64,000 nt of DNA. Origin: Jannaschia faecimaris (lineage in GTDB: Bacteria > Pseudomonadota > Alphaproteobacteria > Rhodobacterales > Rhodobacteraceae). Below, piece by piece: positions 44,741 through 54,366 of this stretch. A program made the position numbers and the translations under genes. A model generated the notes under the pieces. It did no database searches and had not been told where the DNA came from. It saw nothing but the letters and a program-made list of their open reading frames with translations. The stretch is taken from NCBI RefSeq assembly GCF_900107415.1, contig NZ_FNPX01000001.1, forward strand, positions 248,001-312,000, read 5' to 3'. Numbering within the stretch: position 1 is the first letter of the stretch; each line of letters opens with the position of its first letter.

Positions 44741-45753
44741 AACCGACCCACCGCCCAGCGCGCGGCATCAGCCACCGCTGCATCCGCGTCATCAAATAGT
44801 CCCTGAACAACGGGTTTCAGCCGTGCTTCCCCGGAATTACCGATGGCATAACAAACGTTGCGCACCATCCTGTCCCGCCCGATCCGCTTGATGGGCGAAC
44901 CCGAGAACCGCGCCCGGAATGCCGCATCGTCCAGCACCGCCAACCCAGCCAGATCGGGTGCGCGGTGCGGTCCGTGGTACCGCAGATCCGACGCCGCGAC
45001 CGCGAACTTGTTCCACGGACAGACGGCCAGGCAATCGTCACAGCCATAGATCCGATTGCCCATCCTTGCGCGCAGGTCCATGTCCACCGGTCCGCTGTGC
45101 TCGATCGTCAGATAGGAAATGCACCGCCGTGCATCCAATTGAAACGGTGCGGGAAAAGCATCGGTCGGGCAGATGTCCAGACACTTGCGACAACTGCCGC
45201 AATGCTCGCCCTCGGCCACGTCGGGTGCCAGGTCCAGCGTGGTGAAAATCGCGCCAAGGAAGACCCAGTTCCCGAAATCGCGGCTGAGCAAGTTCGTGTG
45301 CTTGCCCTGCCAGCCCAGCCCCGCCGCCTGCGCCAGCGGCTTCTCCATCACCGGGGCCGTGTCGACGAAGACCTTCACCTCGCACTTGGCGTCGGTCACC
45401 ATCCAGCGCGCGACGCGTTTCAGCGCCTTCTTGACCACATCGTGGTAGTCCCGCCCCTGCGCATAGACTGAAATTGCGCCGTGTTCGGGTCTTTCGAGAT
45501 CCTCCAGCGGGTCATGTTCCGGGGCATAGGAATGCGCCAGCATCACCACCGACCGCGCCTCCGGCCAAAGGCTGGCCGGATCGCCGCGCCAAGCCGTCCG
45601 CTCGCCCATCCAGCCCATCTGCCCGTGGTGCCCGGCCTCAAGGAACCGGGCCAAGCTGTCCGGTGCCTCAGGGATCGCATCAGGCCGGCACACGCCCAGC
45701 GACACGAATCCCGCCGCCCGCGCCTCCGCCTCAAGCCGGCCGCGGAAGGTCAA
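44737..45753 (-). CDS. queG: Epoxyqueuosine reductase
   Basis: 338 residues from a TTG at 45753 that overlaps the GST stop (TTGA). Family N-terminus ([22 protein letters not shown]) starts right there. Two 4Fe-4S ferredoxin sites are present: [12 protein letters not shown] and CDDCLAVCP. Cobalamin-binding/active-site region: [21 protein letters not shown]. It reduces epoxyqueuosine to queuosine in tRNA wobble position. An upstream in-frame start would add 77 residues that overlap the GST gene and have no family similarity, so I reject it. Confidence 0.93.
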   Translation of the reverse strand: MTFRGRLEAEARAAGFVSLGVCRPDAIPEAPDSLARFLEAGHHGQMGWMGERTAWRGDPASLWPEARSVVMLAHSYAPEHDPLEDLERPEHGAISVYAQGRDYHDVVKKALKRVARWMVTDAKCEVKVFVDTAPVMEKPLAQAAGLGWQGKHTNLLSRDFGNWVFLGAIFTTLDLAPDVAEGEHCGSCRKCLDICPTDAFPAPFQLDARRCISYLTIEHSGPVDMDLRARMGNRIYGCDDCLAVCPWNKFAVAASDLRYHGPHRAPDLAGLAVLDDAAFRARFSGSPIKRIGRDRMVRNVCYAIGNSGEARLKPVVQGLFDDADAAVADAARWAVGRL

Positions 45754-46415
45754 AAGTCCAGATCGGCATAGTGTTTCGCGGGCCGGAACCCCGGCACCAC
45801 ATCCGCCAGAATCGAACGGAACGCTGGTCGCGACTTGATCTTTGCATACCAGTCGCGCACCGCCTGGTTTCGGTTCCAATCCACGTCCGATGAATAATCG
45901 AGGCACGACAGATGTGCGGCAGCCGCAAAATCGGCGACCGTCAAGTCGGGCCCGGCCAGCCAGCGACTCCGATCCAGAAGCCACCCCATGTAATCCAGAT
46001 GGAATTTGATCGCCTTTACACCGTCCTTGACGTTCGCGCCGTCGGGATAGCCCGCGCGGGTCAGCTTCTTGTTGACCCGCTCATAGACCAGCTTCGAGGT
46101 CACTTCCTTGTGGAACTTGTCGTCGAACCAAGCCACCAGCCGCCGCACCTCGGCGCGCGCGGCCGCGTCCTTGGGCATCAAGGCGGGTTCGGGGTTCGTC
46201 TCTTCCAGGTATTCGCAAATTGCCCCGCTATCGGACAGCGTAAGCCCCTCGATCCGCAGCACCGGCACTTTGCCAGCGGCGTTGCGGCGCAGAAATTCTG
46301 ATGACGCCTCCCAATACCTCTCGTCGATCAGCTCCACTTCGAGCTTCTTCTCGGCCAGCACGAGCCGGACCTTCCGGCAAAACGGCGACAGGGCAAATTG
46401 ATATAGTTGGATCAT
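45750..46415 (-). CDS. Glutathione S-transferase family protein
   Basis: 221 residues from ATG 46415. The thioredoxin-like N-terminal domain has [26 protein letters not shown] with a CxxK-type site at the usual active position, and [24 protein letters not shown] with the cis-Pro and the glutathione-contacting S. The alpha-helical C-domain includes [23 protein letters not shown]. Substrate unknown. It overlaps queG by 4 nt; functional link to queG is not obvious. Confidence 0.9.
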   Translation of the reverse strand: MIQLYQFALSPFCRKVRLVLAEKKLEVELIDERYWEASSEFLRRNAAGKVPVLRIEGLTLSDSGAICEYLEETNPEPALMPKDAAARAEVRRLVAWFDDKFHKEVTSKLVYERVNKKLTRAGYPDGANVKDGVKAIKFHLDYMGWLLDRSRWLAGPDLTVADFAAAAHLSCLDYSSDVDWNRNQAVRDWYAKIKSRPAFRSILADVVPGFRPAKHYADLDF

Positions 46416-46446
46416 GGATACGGGATGCCTCGTGCAGCGACGCTTT

Positions 46447-47211
46447 TCAATCCTCGAAGCACGCGGCCCTGCCATCCGCCAAGATCGTGGCGGCCCCGTC
46501 GCGCACGCGAGCGGCTTTCCGCTGTAGCGCAGCGCTCAGCCCGGCGGCGTTCCGATCCTTCGGGTTTGGCAGGATCGAGGCAAGCGCCGCCGCCTGACTG
46601 GCTGACAGGTCGCTTGCATTGACGCCGAAGTATCGTTGCGCCGCCGCCTGCACACCGAAGACACCCTCGTCGAATTCGGCCACGTTCAGATAAATCTCGA
46701 TGATCCGCCGCTTGGACCAAAGGGTTTCCATCAGCGGGGTCAGCCCCGCTTCCAAAGCCTTGCGCGGCCAGCTGCGGCCCTGCCAGAGGAAGGCGTTCTT
46801 GACGACCTGCTGGCTGATGGTTGACGCACCCCGATTGCTTCCCTCCTCGATCGCCTCGCGGATGGCTTCGACATCAAAGCCCCAATGGTTGCAGAAGTTC
46901 GCGTCCTCGGCCGCCACGGCTGACCGCGCCATGACAGGCGCGATGGCGTCGATATCGACCCATGCCCGCTCGACCCCGCCAAGGCGCGAACCCTCCGACC
47001 ATATATAGGGCGTCGTCGGCGGATCGATCCAGCGATAGGCCAGCACCCAGGCCACCAGCGCCACCGCCCCCCAGAACAGGCCGCGCACGATCCAACGCAA
47101 CATACGACGCAGGACCGGCGGTTGCGCCTTGGCCGAAGCCGTCTTCGCCGCGGACCGCTTGCGCGCCGGGGCCTTCTTCTTTGCGGGTGATTTCGATGTG
47201 GATCGTGCCAT
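46447..47211 (-). CDS. mtgA: Monofunctional peptidoglycan transglycosylase
   Basis: 254 residues. Basic N-terminal tail, one membrane helix (GLFWGAVALVAWVLAYRW), then a GT51 domain: AVAAEDANFCNHWGFD with the catalytic Glu, GASTISQQVVKNAFLW, RKALEAGLTPLMETLWSKRRIIEIYLN. Length and single domain match MtgA. It polymerises lipid II into glycan strands on the periplasmic face. It is separated from gltB by a good terminator, so it starts its own unit with GST, queG and the SDR gene. Confidence 0.94.
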   Translation of the reverse strand: MARSTSKSPAKKKAPARKRSAAKTASAKAQPPVLRRMLRWIVRGLFWGAVALVAWVLAYRWIDPPTTPYIWSEGSRLGGVERAWVDIDAIAPVMARSAVAAEDANFCNHWGFDVEAIREAIEEGSNRGASTISQQVVKNAFLWQGRSWPRKALEAGLTPLMETLWSKRRIIEIYLNVAEFDEGVFGVQAAAQRYFGVNASDLSASQAAALASILPNPKDRNAAGLSAALQRKAARVRDGAATILADGRAACFED

Positions 47212-47246
47212 GCCCTCACCAACCGGCCTGCGCGCCTGCGGTCAAG

Positions 47247-47277
47247 AAAAACCCCGCCCGCCGAGAGGCGAACGGGG
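47247..47277 (-). terminator. Rho-independent terminator of gltB
   Basis: On the minus strand, an 11-bp stem (CCCCGTTCGCC/GGCGGGCGGGG with two G-T pairs) and a TCTC loop precede TTTTTCTT. It lies 23 nt after the gltB stop. Confidence 0.85.
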
Positions 47278-47299
47278 CAAAAGCGTCACTTTTCAGGGA

Positions 47300-50200
47300 C
47301 TATTCGGCTGGAATCGCCCCTGCATTCTTGCTCAGCGGAGCAGGGATATGGACCAGCATCTCCTTGGGGCAGACCTGAAGGAAATGGGCCTTCTCACGCT
47401 CCCAGTCAGACAGGATTCGGCGGGCTTTTACCGAGTTGGTCTCTGCGGCGTGCCTCTCGACAAGGCGGTGCAACTGCGCCTCCCAATGGGGCACCGTGAC
47501 AGGGCAGGTGACGAGCGTTTCCATGTTCATCAGCACCGCCGAAGACCCGTCCGGATCGTACAGATATGCCATGCCCCCGGTCATGCCCGCGCCGAAGTTC
47601 GCGCCGATGCTGCCCAGGATCACGGCAACCCCGCCGGTCATGTATTCGCAGCCGTTCGACCCGCACCCCTCGATCACGACCGACGCGCCCGAGTTGCGCA
47701 CGGCGAAACGTTCGCCCGCCCGGCCCGCGGCAAACAAATATCCGTCGGTCGCACCATACAGGACGGTGTTGCCGATAATCGTGTTCTCGTCCGCCTTGAG
47801 CGGCGACGCCATGGTCGGCCGTACCACGATGGTGCCCCCCGACAGACCCTTGCCGACATAGTCGTTGGCATCCCCCGACACTTCCAGCTTCAGCCCCGGT
47901 GCCAGGAAGGCCCCCAGCGACTGACCGGCGGACCCCTGCAGCTTGACCGTCAGGTGATCGGGTTGCAGCGAATTGCGCATCCCGAACTTGGACACCACGT
48001 GGCTGGAAATCCGCGTGCCGACGGTGCGGTGTGTGTTCTGCACCGCGTATTGCAGCTGCATCTTTTCGCCGTCGTTCAGGAAACGCTGTGCGTCCTGCAC
48101 GATCTGCGCGTCCAGCGTGTCGGGCACCGCGTTGCGCGGCTTGTTGCGGTCGTAGTTGATGCGATCCGCGCCATCGACCGTGATCAGCAGCGGGTTCAGG
48201 TCCAGGTCGTCCAGATGCGCCGACCCGCGCGAAACCTGCGTCAGCAGGTCGGCCCGGCCAATCACCTCGTCCAAAGATCTGGCCCCGATCTCGGCCAGGA
48301 TCTCGCGGACTTCCTGGGCGTAGAAGGTGATCAGGTTGACCACCTTGTCGGCGGTACCGGTAAACTTGGCGCGCAACTCGGGGTTCTGCGTGCACACGCC
48401 CACCGGGCAGGTGTTCGACTGGCACTGCCGCACCATGATGCACCCCATCGAGATGAGGGCGGCGGTGCCGATGCCGTATTCCTCGGCCCCCATCATCGCG
48501 GCCATGACGATGTCCCGCCCGGTCCGCAGTCCACCGTCGGTGCGCAGGGTCACCCGCTCCCGCAGCTTGTTCATCGCCAGAACCTGATGCGCCTCGGTCA
48601 GGCCCATTTCCCACGGCAGACCCGCGTATTTGATCGACGTCGCGGGCGACGCGCCCGTGCCGCCGTTGTGCCCCGAAATCAGGATGACGTCGGCCTTGGC
48701 CTTGGCCACGCCGGCCGCAATCGTGCCGACGCCCGATGATGCCACCAGCTTGACGGTCACCTTGCAGCGCGGATTGATCTGCTTGAGGTCGTAGATCAGC
48801 TGCGCCAGGTCCTCGATCGAATAGATGTCGTGGTGCGGCGGGGGTGAAATCAGCGTCACGCCCTTGGTCGAATGGCGCAGCCGCGCGATCAGGTCGGTGA
48901 CCTTCATGCCGGGCAACTGACCGCCCTCGCCGGGCTTGGCCCCCTGCGCGACCTTGATCTCAAGCTCCTCGCAGTGGTTCAGGTATTCCGCCGTGACACC
49001 GAAGCGCCCCGAAGCGACCTGCTTGATCTTGGCCGACGGGTTGTCGCCGTTGGGCTCCGGCACGAAATGCGCCGGATCTTCCCCGCCCTCGCCCGAGTCG
49101 GACTTGGCCCCGATCCGGTTCATCGCAACATTGAGCAGCTTGTGCGCCTCCGGGGACAGGGCCCCGAGGCTCATGCCCGGCGTCACGAACCGCTTTCGGA
49201 TCGAGGTGATGCTCTCGACTTCCTCGATCGGGATGGGTGCCCCCTTGGGCTTGATCGCCAAAAGGTCGCGCAGGTGGATCGGCGGATTCGACTGCATCGC
49301 GTGGCTGAACTGCTTCCAGACCTCGTAGGAGCCGCGGTCGCAGGCCGTCTGGAGCATATGCATCGTCTTGGCTTCCCAGGCGTGCTTCTCGCCCGAGCGA
49401 CGCGCCTTGTAGAAGCCGCCAATCGGCAGAACGTTCGACGCCCCGTGATAGGCGCTTGCGTGCACCGCCTCCAATTTCTTCTGGATACCGTTCGTGCCGA
49501 TACCGGAAATCCGGCTCAACATGCCGGGGAAGTACTCCGCGCACATCGCCCGGCTCAATCCGACTGCCTCGAAGTTCAGACCGCCGCGATAGGAGGAGAT
49601 GACCGAAATGCCCATTTTCGCCATGATCTTCAACAATCCGGCATCAATGGCCTGACGATAGCGGTCAACCGCGACGTCCAGCGTACAATCCAGCAGACCC
49701 TTCTCGATCCGGTCAGCCAGGCTGTCCTGCGCCAGATAGGCGTTAACCGTGGTCGCGCCACAGCCGATCAGCACCGCGAAATAATGCGGGTCGATGCATT
49801 CGGCCGACCGCACGTTGATCGAACAGAAAGTCCGCAACCCCTTGCTTATCAACCACGAATGCACGGCGGACGTCGCCAGGATCATCGGCATCGCGACCTT
49901 GTCTTCGCCCTGCATGCGGTCGGTCAGGACGATATGCCCCGCACCAGAGCGTACCGCATCCTCGGCCTCGGCCCGGATCCTCTCCAGGCCTTCCTTCAAG
50001 GCACCAAAGATACCACCGGCCTCGAACGTGCAGTCGATTGTTACCACGGATTCCGCAAAATGGTCGAACATCGCCTGGAATTGCGAGTTGCCGACGAAAG
50101 GCGAGGGCAATTCGAGGATCTCGGTCTGCGACGAATCCTCGTCCAGCACGTTCTTGAGGTTTCCGAACCGTGTCTTCAGGCTCATCACCCGGAACTCACG

Positions 50201-51838
50201 AAGCGAGTCGATGGGCGGGTTGGTCACCTGGCTGAACGCCTGGCGGAAGAAGTGGCTCAGGGGACGATACTTCTCGGACAGCACGGCACTGGGCGTGTCG
50301 TCGCCCATGGAGGCCAACGTCTCTTTTCCGTCCTCGGCCATCGGGGCAAGGATCTGCTCCAGCTCCTCGATGGAATATCCGGCGGCCACCTGCCGCGTGC
50401 GCAACTCGTCACCCGAATGGACAGCCGTTTCGGCGACGCCCTTGGTGACTTCGGTCAAGTCAGTGATCTTCTCCACCCACTCCCCGAACGGCAGTGCGCG
50501 GGCCAGCTTGTCCTTGATCTCTGTGTCGTGGAACAGGGTTCCCTTTTCCATGTCCACGGCGATCATCTGGCCGGGTCCCAGGGCCCCCTTTTCCACGACT
50601 ATGCTTTCATCGACCGGCACCATCCCGGCCTCGGATCCGGCGATCAACAGACCGTCGCCGGTCAGGGTATAGCGCATCGGGCGCAAACCGTTCCGGTCAA
50701 GCCCCGCACAGACCCAGCGGCCGTCGGTCATGGCCAGCGCGGCAGGTCCGTCCCACGGCTCCATCACCGCGTTGCAATAGGCATACATGTCGCGCCAGGC
50801 GTCGGGCAATTCGACCGCCGACTGCGACCAGGACTCTGGCACCAGCATCGTCTTGGCCATGGGTGCCGACCGCCCGGCCCGCACCATCACCTCGAACACG
50901 GAATCCAGCGCGGCGGAATCCGACGCGCCCTTGGGGACGATCGGCTTGATGTCCTCGGCCATCTCGCCAAAGGCACCGGAGGCCATGCGGATCTCGTGCG
51001 ATTTCATCCAGTTGACGTTACCCTTCAGGGTATTGATCTCGCCGTTGTGGGCCAACATCCGGAACGGCTGCGCCAGCCACCACTGCGGGAAGGTGTTGGT
51101 CGAATACCGCTGGTGGTAGATTGCGAAGGCGCTCTCGAACCGCTCGTCCTGAAGATCAGGGTAGAATTCCGCCACCTGCTCGGCCAGCATCATACCCTTG
51201 TAGATCACGCCCCGGCAGGACAGCGAGGCAAGATAAAGCCCGCTGATCTGCGCCGCGATGGCTGCCTTCTCGATCCGGCGGCGGATGACATAGAGCTCAC
51301 GCTCAAAGGTGTCTTCGTCCACGCCTTTGACGTTGGAGATCAGAATCTGCTCGATCTCGGGGCGGGTCGCGTTGGCCTTCTCGCCCAGACAATCGATGTT
51401 CACCGGCACGTGGCGCCAGCCATAGATGTAATACCCCATCCGCAAGACCTCGGTCTCCACGATGGTCCGGCAGACTTCCTGCGCGCTGAAGTTGTCGCGC
51501 GGCAGGAAAACCTGCCCCACGGCGATGCGCTTGCCCTCGTGCGGTTCGTGGCCTGTGCGGCGGATCTGGTCCTTGAAGAACTCCACCGGGATCTGCACGT
51601 GGATGCCCGCGCCGTCACCCGTCTTGCCGTCGGCGTCCACCGCACCCCGGTGCCAGATGGCCTTGAGCGCCGCGATCCCGGCCTCGACCACCTTGCGCGA
51701 CCGCTTGCCCGAGATGTTCACGACAAGACCCACCCCGCAGGAGGCGTGTTCGCTGTCCTCATGATACAAGCTGTTGCTGTCCATGGCTTGGCGGCGGGTC
51801 AGCTCGTCGCGTTCCCAGTCACTGAAATAATGGGTCAT
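47300..51838 (-). CDS. gltB: Glutamate synthase (NADPH), large subunit
   Basis: 1512 residues, the usual length. N-terminal class II amidotransferase: the nucleophile is Cys34 in EHASCGVGLV after a propeptide, which must be removed. GDGAGIHVQIP, the central domain, the FMN-binding synthase domain (KPGEGGQLPGMKVTDLIARLRHSTKGVTLISPPPHHDIYSIEDLAQLI) and 3Fe-4S cysteines (ISMGCIMVRQCQSNTCPVGVCTQ) are present, then the GXGXG repeat C-terminal domain. It makes glutamate from glutamine and 2-oxoglutarate with GltD. The ATG overlaps the hydrolase stop by 4 nt. Confidence 0.97.
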   Translation of the reverse strand: MTHYFSDWERDELTRRQAMDSNSLYHEDSEHASCGVGLVVNISGKRSRKVVEAGIAALKAIWHRGAVDADGKTGDGAGIHVQIPVEFFKDQIRRTGHEPHEGKRIAVGQVFLPRDNFSAQEVCRTIVETEVLRMGYYIYGWRHVPVNIDCLGEKANATRPEIEQILISNVKGVDEDTFERELYVIRRRIEKAAIAAQISGLYLASLSCRGVIYKGMMLAEQVAEFYPDLQDERFESAFAIYHQRYSTNTFPQWWLAQPFRMLAHNGEINTLKGNVNWMKSHEIRMASGAFGEMAEDIKPIVPKGASDSAALDSVFEVMVRAGRSAPMAKTMLVPESWSQSAVELPDAWRDMYAYCNAVMEPWDGPAALAMTDGRWVCAGLDRNGLRPMRYTLTGDGLLIAGSEAGMVPVDESIVVEKGALGPGQMIAVDMEKGTLFHDTEIKDKLARALPFGEWVEKITDLTEVTKGVAETAVHSGDELRTRQVAAGYSIEELEQILAPMAEDGKETLASMGDDTPSAVLSEKYRPLSHFFRQAFSQVTNPPIDSLREFRVMSLKTRFGNLKNVLDEDSSQTEILELPSPFVGNSQFQAMFDHFAESVVTIDCTFEAGGIFGALKEGLERIRAEAEDAVRSGAGHIVLTDRMQGEDKVAMPMILATSAVHSWLISKGLRTFCSINVRSAECIDPHYFAVLIGCGATTVNAYLAQDSLADRIEKGLLDCTLDVAVDRYRQAIDAGLLKIMAKMGISVISSYRGGLNFEAVGLSRAMCAEYFPGMLSRISGIGTNGIQKKLEAVHASAYHGASNVLPIGGFYKARRSGEKHAWEAKTMHMLQTACDRGSYEVWKQFSHAMQSNPPIHLRDLLAIKPKGAPIPIEEVESITSIRKRFVTPGMSLGALSPEAHKLLNVAMNRIGAKSDSGEGGEDPAHFVPEPNGDNPSAKIKQVASGRFGVTAEYLNHCEELEIKVAQGAKPGEGGQLPGMKVTDLIARLRHSTKGVTLISPPPHHDIYSIEDLAQLIYDLKQINPRCKVTVKLVASSGVGTIAAGVAKAKADVILISGHNGGTGASPATSIKYAGLPWEMGLTEAHQVLAMNKLRERVTLRTDGGLRTGRDIVMAAMMGAEEYGIGTAALISMGCIMVRQCQSNTCPVGVCTQNPELRAKFTGTADKVVNLITFYAQEVREILAEIGARSLDEVIGRADLLTQVSRGSAHLDDLDLNPLLITVDGADRINYDRNKPRNAVPDTLDAQIVQDAQRFLNDGEKMQLQYAVQNTHRTVGTRISSHVVSKFGMRNSLQPDHLTVKLQGSAGQSLGAFLAPGLKLEVSGDANDYVGKGLSGGTIVVRPTMASPLKADENTIIGNTVLYGATDGYLFAAGRAGERFAVRNSGASVVIEGCGSNGCEYMTGGVAVILGSIGANFGAGMTGGMAYLYDPDGSSAVLMNMETLVTCPVTVPHWEAQLHRLVERHAAETNSVKARRILSDWEREKAHFLQVCPKEMLVHIPAPLSKNAGAIPAE

Positions 51839-52584
51839 GGGGTCTCTCCTTGAACAGGGATGGCGGGGCGGGACGGTCCTTCGACCATCTCCGAATAGCG
51901 TTGGTACAGGGCTTCGACGCGGGCTTTTCTGCCCCTGATAATCGCGCCGATCAGGTCGTAGAGGATCCCCGTCTCTTTCAGCGAACCCGCCAGGTTGTGG
52001 CGGCCGCGCGGCAGGATCCAGCGATGCACCCGCTTGTCTTGGGGCGCGAATTCCAGATGGTCGATATCTTCACGACACCCGCCACCTGCCGTGAGATAAT
52101 ACTGTGTGCGTGTGCTGGCAAAGGTTTCGCCGACATTCCGCGCGGGCATCTTGCCATAGCGCTTCATGATATCGGGCCAGCGCGTGTCGTCGGTCAGGTC
52201 ACGGGCCAGCGTCAACTGCGGCGAGAACGCGATGGCCCGCTTCACGCGCAGGTCCTGCGGCAGCAAGAGCGCGCCATAGCCACCCATCGAATTGCCAAGC
52301 GTCACGATCTCTTCGATCCCTTCGGACCGGCGCAGGTACCGCACCAGCTTGACGATTTTCGACCACAGGCCCGGTGCCGAGTACCACGTCGCGCGCCGAT
52401 CGGTCACGAACAGCACGTTGTTCTCCCCTCGGCGCGACGCAGAGGCGGCAAATTCATCCAGCGGCGCGCCACCGAAGCCGGCCTGCACGCCGGTGAACAC
52501 CACGATCATCCGCCGCGCGCTGCCGGGCAGCCAGCGCAGAAGAAGCTCCTCATCCTGGAGCACGGTGTCGATGGTCGGAGCCAT
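51835..52584 (-). CDS. Alpha/beta hydrolase-like protein
   Basis: 249 residues. The nucleophile elbow GNSMGGYGALL and an RRMIVVFTGVQAGFGG first strand fit an alpha/beta hydrolase; the late His is likely in PRGRHNLAGSL. No signal peptide. Substrate unknown. It sits between gltD and gltB in the same direction and overlaps gltB by 4 nt, so it is co-transcribed with the GOGAT subunits. That is not the normal order, and no role in glutamate synthesis is known. Confidence 0.78.
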   Translation of the reverse strand: MAPTIDTVLQDEELLLRWLPGSARRMIVVFTGVQAGFGGAPLDEFAASASRRGENNVLFVTDRRATWYSAPGLWSKIVKLVRYLRRSEGIEEIVTLGNSMGGYGALLLPQDLRVKRAIAFSPQLTLARDLTDDTRWPDIMKRYGKMPARNVGETFASTRTQYYLTAGGGCREDIDHLEFAPQDKRVHRWILPRGRHNLAGSLKETGILYDLIGAIIRGRKARVEALYQRYSEMVEGPSRPAIPVQGETP

Positions 52585-52682
52585 TTGGATTTCATCAACC
52601 TCTGGAACTGGTCAGCTATACTGACCTTTCAGCTTCAATACGTATGCCGTGTATCACCCGCGGATCATCCGTCGGATTCCCA

Positions 52683-54149
52683 TCATTCGGCGGCGATCAC
52701 CGGCGCATCTGCGGCGGAAAATTTCTCCAGAATTGCATCGGCGGCCTCGCGTCCGTCGCGGATCGCCCAGACCACCAAGGAGGCACCGCGCACGATGTCC
52801 CCAACCGCATAGACACCGTCCAACGGGGTCTCATGGGTGCGAAAATCGGCCTTCACCGTACCCCAACGAGTCACTTCCAACTCGGGCTTGGACCACAGCG
52901 TCGGCAATGATTCGGGCTCAAAGCCCAGCGCCTTCACCACGAGATCGGCTTCCTCGATATAGTCAGCCCCCTCGATCAGTTCCGGCTTCTGGCGGCCCGT
53001 GGCGTCCGGCTCTCCCAGGCGCATTTTCTGGACGTTGACGCCGCTCACGGCAACGCCACCCTCGGAGGCTTCCTGAAGCCCGGCCTCGAACCCGGCGGGC
53101 GCTGTCAGCCAGACAAACTCGACGCCCTCTTCCTCGGCGTTCTGCACTTCGCGCTGCGAACCGGGCATGTTCGCCCGGTCACGCCGGTACAGGCACTTCA
53201 CCGATGTTGCCCCCTGACGGACAGCCGTGCGCACGCAGTCCATAGCCGTGTCGCCGCCACCGATGACAACGACGCGCTTGCCCTCCGCCGACAGCTCCCC
53301 GCTATCGAACTCGGGCACGTCGTCGCCAAAGCTCTTGCGGTTCGACGCGGTCAGATAGTCGATGGCACGCACGACACCCCGTGCGTCGGCATTCTTTCCG
53401 TCCAGTTCCCGCGTCTTGTAGACGCCGGTAGCAACGATGACCGCGTCATGCTTTTCGCGGATCTGATCGAATGTGATATCCCGGCCAACCTCGCAGTTCA
53501 GCACGAACGCGACGCCGCCGTCGGCCAGTTGGTCATTGCGGCGCATCACGACATCCTTTTCCAGCTTGAAGCCGGGGATGCCATAGGTCAGCAAGCCGCC
53601 CGCACGATCGTAGCGGTCATAGACGGTAACCTGCACGCCCGCTCGGCGCAGCATATCCGCCGCGGCCAGGCCACCGGGGCCGGCACCGATGATTCCGACA
53701 CTCTCGGCCCGTTCGCGACGCGGTTTGATTGACGGAACCCAGCCCATCTCGAAGGCGGTATCGGTGATGTATTTCTCGACCGCACCGATGGTGACGGTGC
53801 CGTGGCCCGACTTCTCGATCACGCAGTTGCCTTCGCACAGGCGATCCTGCGGACAGATACGACCACAAATCTCGGGGAAGGTGTTGGTGGCTTGGCTGAT
53901 CTCGTAGGCCTCTTGCAACCGCCCTTCGGCCACAAGACGCAGCCAGTCAGGGATGTTGTTGTGCAAGGGGCAGTGGGTCTGGCAATACGGTACGCCGCAC
54001 TGGCTGCACCGGCCGGCTTGTTCGGCCGCGCGCTCGGCAGCATACTCGCGGTAGATTTCGCCGAAGTCTTCCTTCCGGGTCTCCGCATCCCGCTTCTCAG
54101 GAGTCTTGCGTTCGACGGTTACGAACTGGAGCATCTTGTTGCCAGCCAT
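52683..54149 (-). CDS. gltD: Glutamate synthase, small subunit
   Basis: 488 residues. N-terminal cysteine region for Fe-S clusters (AGRCSQCGVPYCQTHCPLHNNIPDWL and ICPQDRLCEGNCVIEKSGHG), FAD site VGIIGAGPGGLAAADMLRRAG, and NADPH site RVVVIGGGDTAMDCVRTAV. It feeds electrons from NADPH to GltB. ATG 54149 follows GGAGG. First gene of gltD-hydrolase-gltB; an elaborate palindrome and a plausible promoter lie directly upstream. Confidence 0.96.
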   Translation of the reverse strand: MAGNKMLQFVTVERKTPEKRDAETRKEDFGEIYREYAAERAAEQAGRCSQCGVPYCQTHCPLHNNIPDWLRLVAEGRLQEAYEISQATNTFPEICGRICPQDRLCEGNCVIEKSGHGTVTIGAVEKYITDTAFEMGWVPSIKPRRERAESVGIIGAGPGGLAAADMLRRAGVQVTVYDRYDRAGGLLTYGIPGFKLEKDVVMRRNDQLADGGVAFVLNCEVGRDITFDQIREKHDAVIVATGVYKTRELDGKNADARGVVRAIDYLTASNRKSFGDDVPEFDSGELSAEGKRVVVIGGGDTAMDCVRTAVRQGATSVKCLYRRDRANMPGSQREVQNAEEEGVEFVWLTAPAGFEAGLQEASEGGVAVSGVNVQKMRLGEPDATGRQKPELIEGADYIEEADLVVKALGFEPESLPTLWSKPELEVTRWGTVKADFRTHETPLDGVYAVGDIVRGASLVVWAIRDGREAADAILEKFSAADAPVIAAE

Positions 54150-54172
54150 GGAATCCTCCTGCGTGGTCGGGA

Positions 54173-54200
54173 ATTATCGCATAAACGATGCTTAGGTGAA
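54173..54200 (-). promoter_or_regulatory. Putative sigma-70-type promoter of gltD
   Basis: On the minus strand, TTCACC (54200-54195) and GATAAT (54178-54173) are spaced 16 nt and end 23 nt before the ATG. The -10 is a good match and the -35 is fair. Confidence 0.5.
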
Positions 54201-54225
54201 CATAAAGTCAGCAATGCTGACCTAA
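54192..54225. promoter_or_regulatory. Nested palindromic operator upstream of gltD
   Basis: Inner arms GTCAGCA/TGCTGAC (54207-54213 and 54215-54221) with a single central base form a perfect dyad. Outer arms TTAGGT (54192) and ACCTAA (54220) form a second inverted pair that shares the right half. It overlaps the -35 of the gltD promoter, so a repressor or an Lrp/NtrC-like regulator of nitrogen assimilation is suspected. It could also affect the divergent uppP gene. Confidence 0.55.
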
Positions 54226-54366
54226 TACATCATTTTTCGCCATTCGCGCGCACGCCACCGCGACAAATTGCCGTTTTTTAGGTCCGTATCGGACCATTCA
54301 CCCGACTTCCCCTGTCACGTCCCCTGCTTCATGGTGCGAAAAACAAGTCGAATCAGGCAGTCCACA

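Noticed and set aside
45754-45984. Longer queG start adding 77 residues
   Set aside because: The extra residues overlap the GST gene in another frame and have no similarity to queuosine reductases; TTG 45753 matches the family N-terminus and couples to the GST stop.
47129-48739. 536-codon plus-strand frame over the mtgA-gltB junction
   Set aside because: It spans the gltB terminator and the antisense of two certain genes; composition is non-protein-like.
48872-51853. 993-codon open frame on the plus strand opposite gltB
   Set aside because: gltB on the minus strand has all GOGAT motifs; the antisense translation is Arg/Gly/His-rich and has no recognisable motif or ribosome site.
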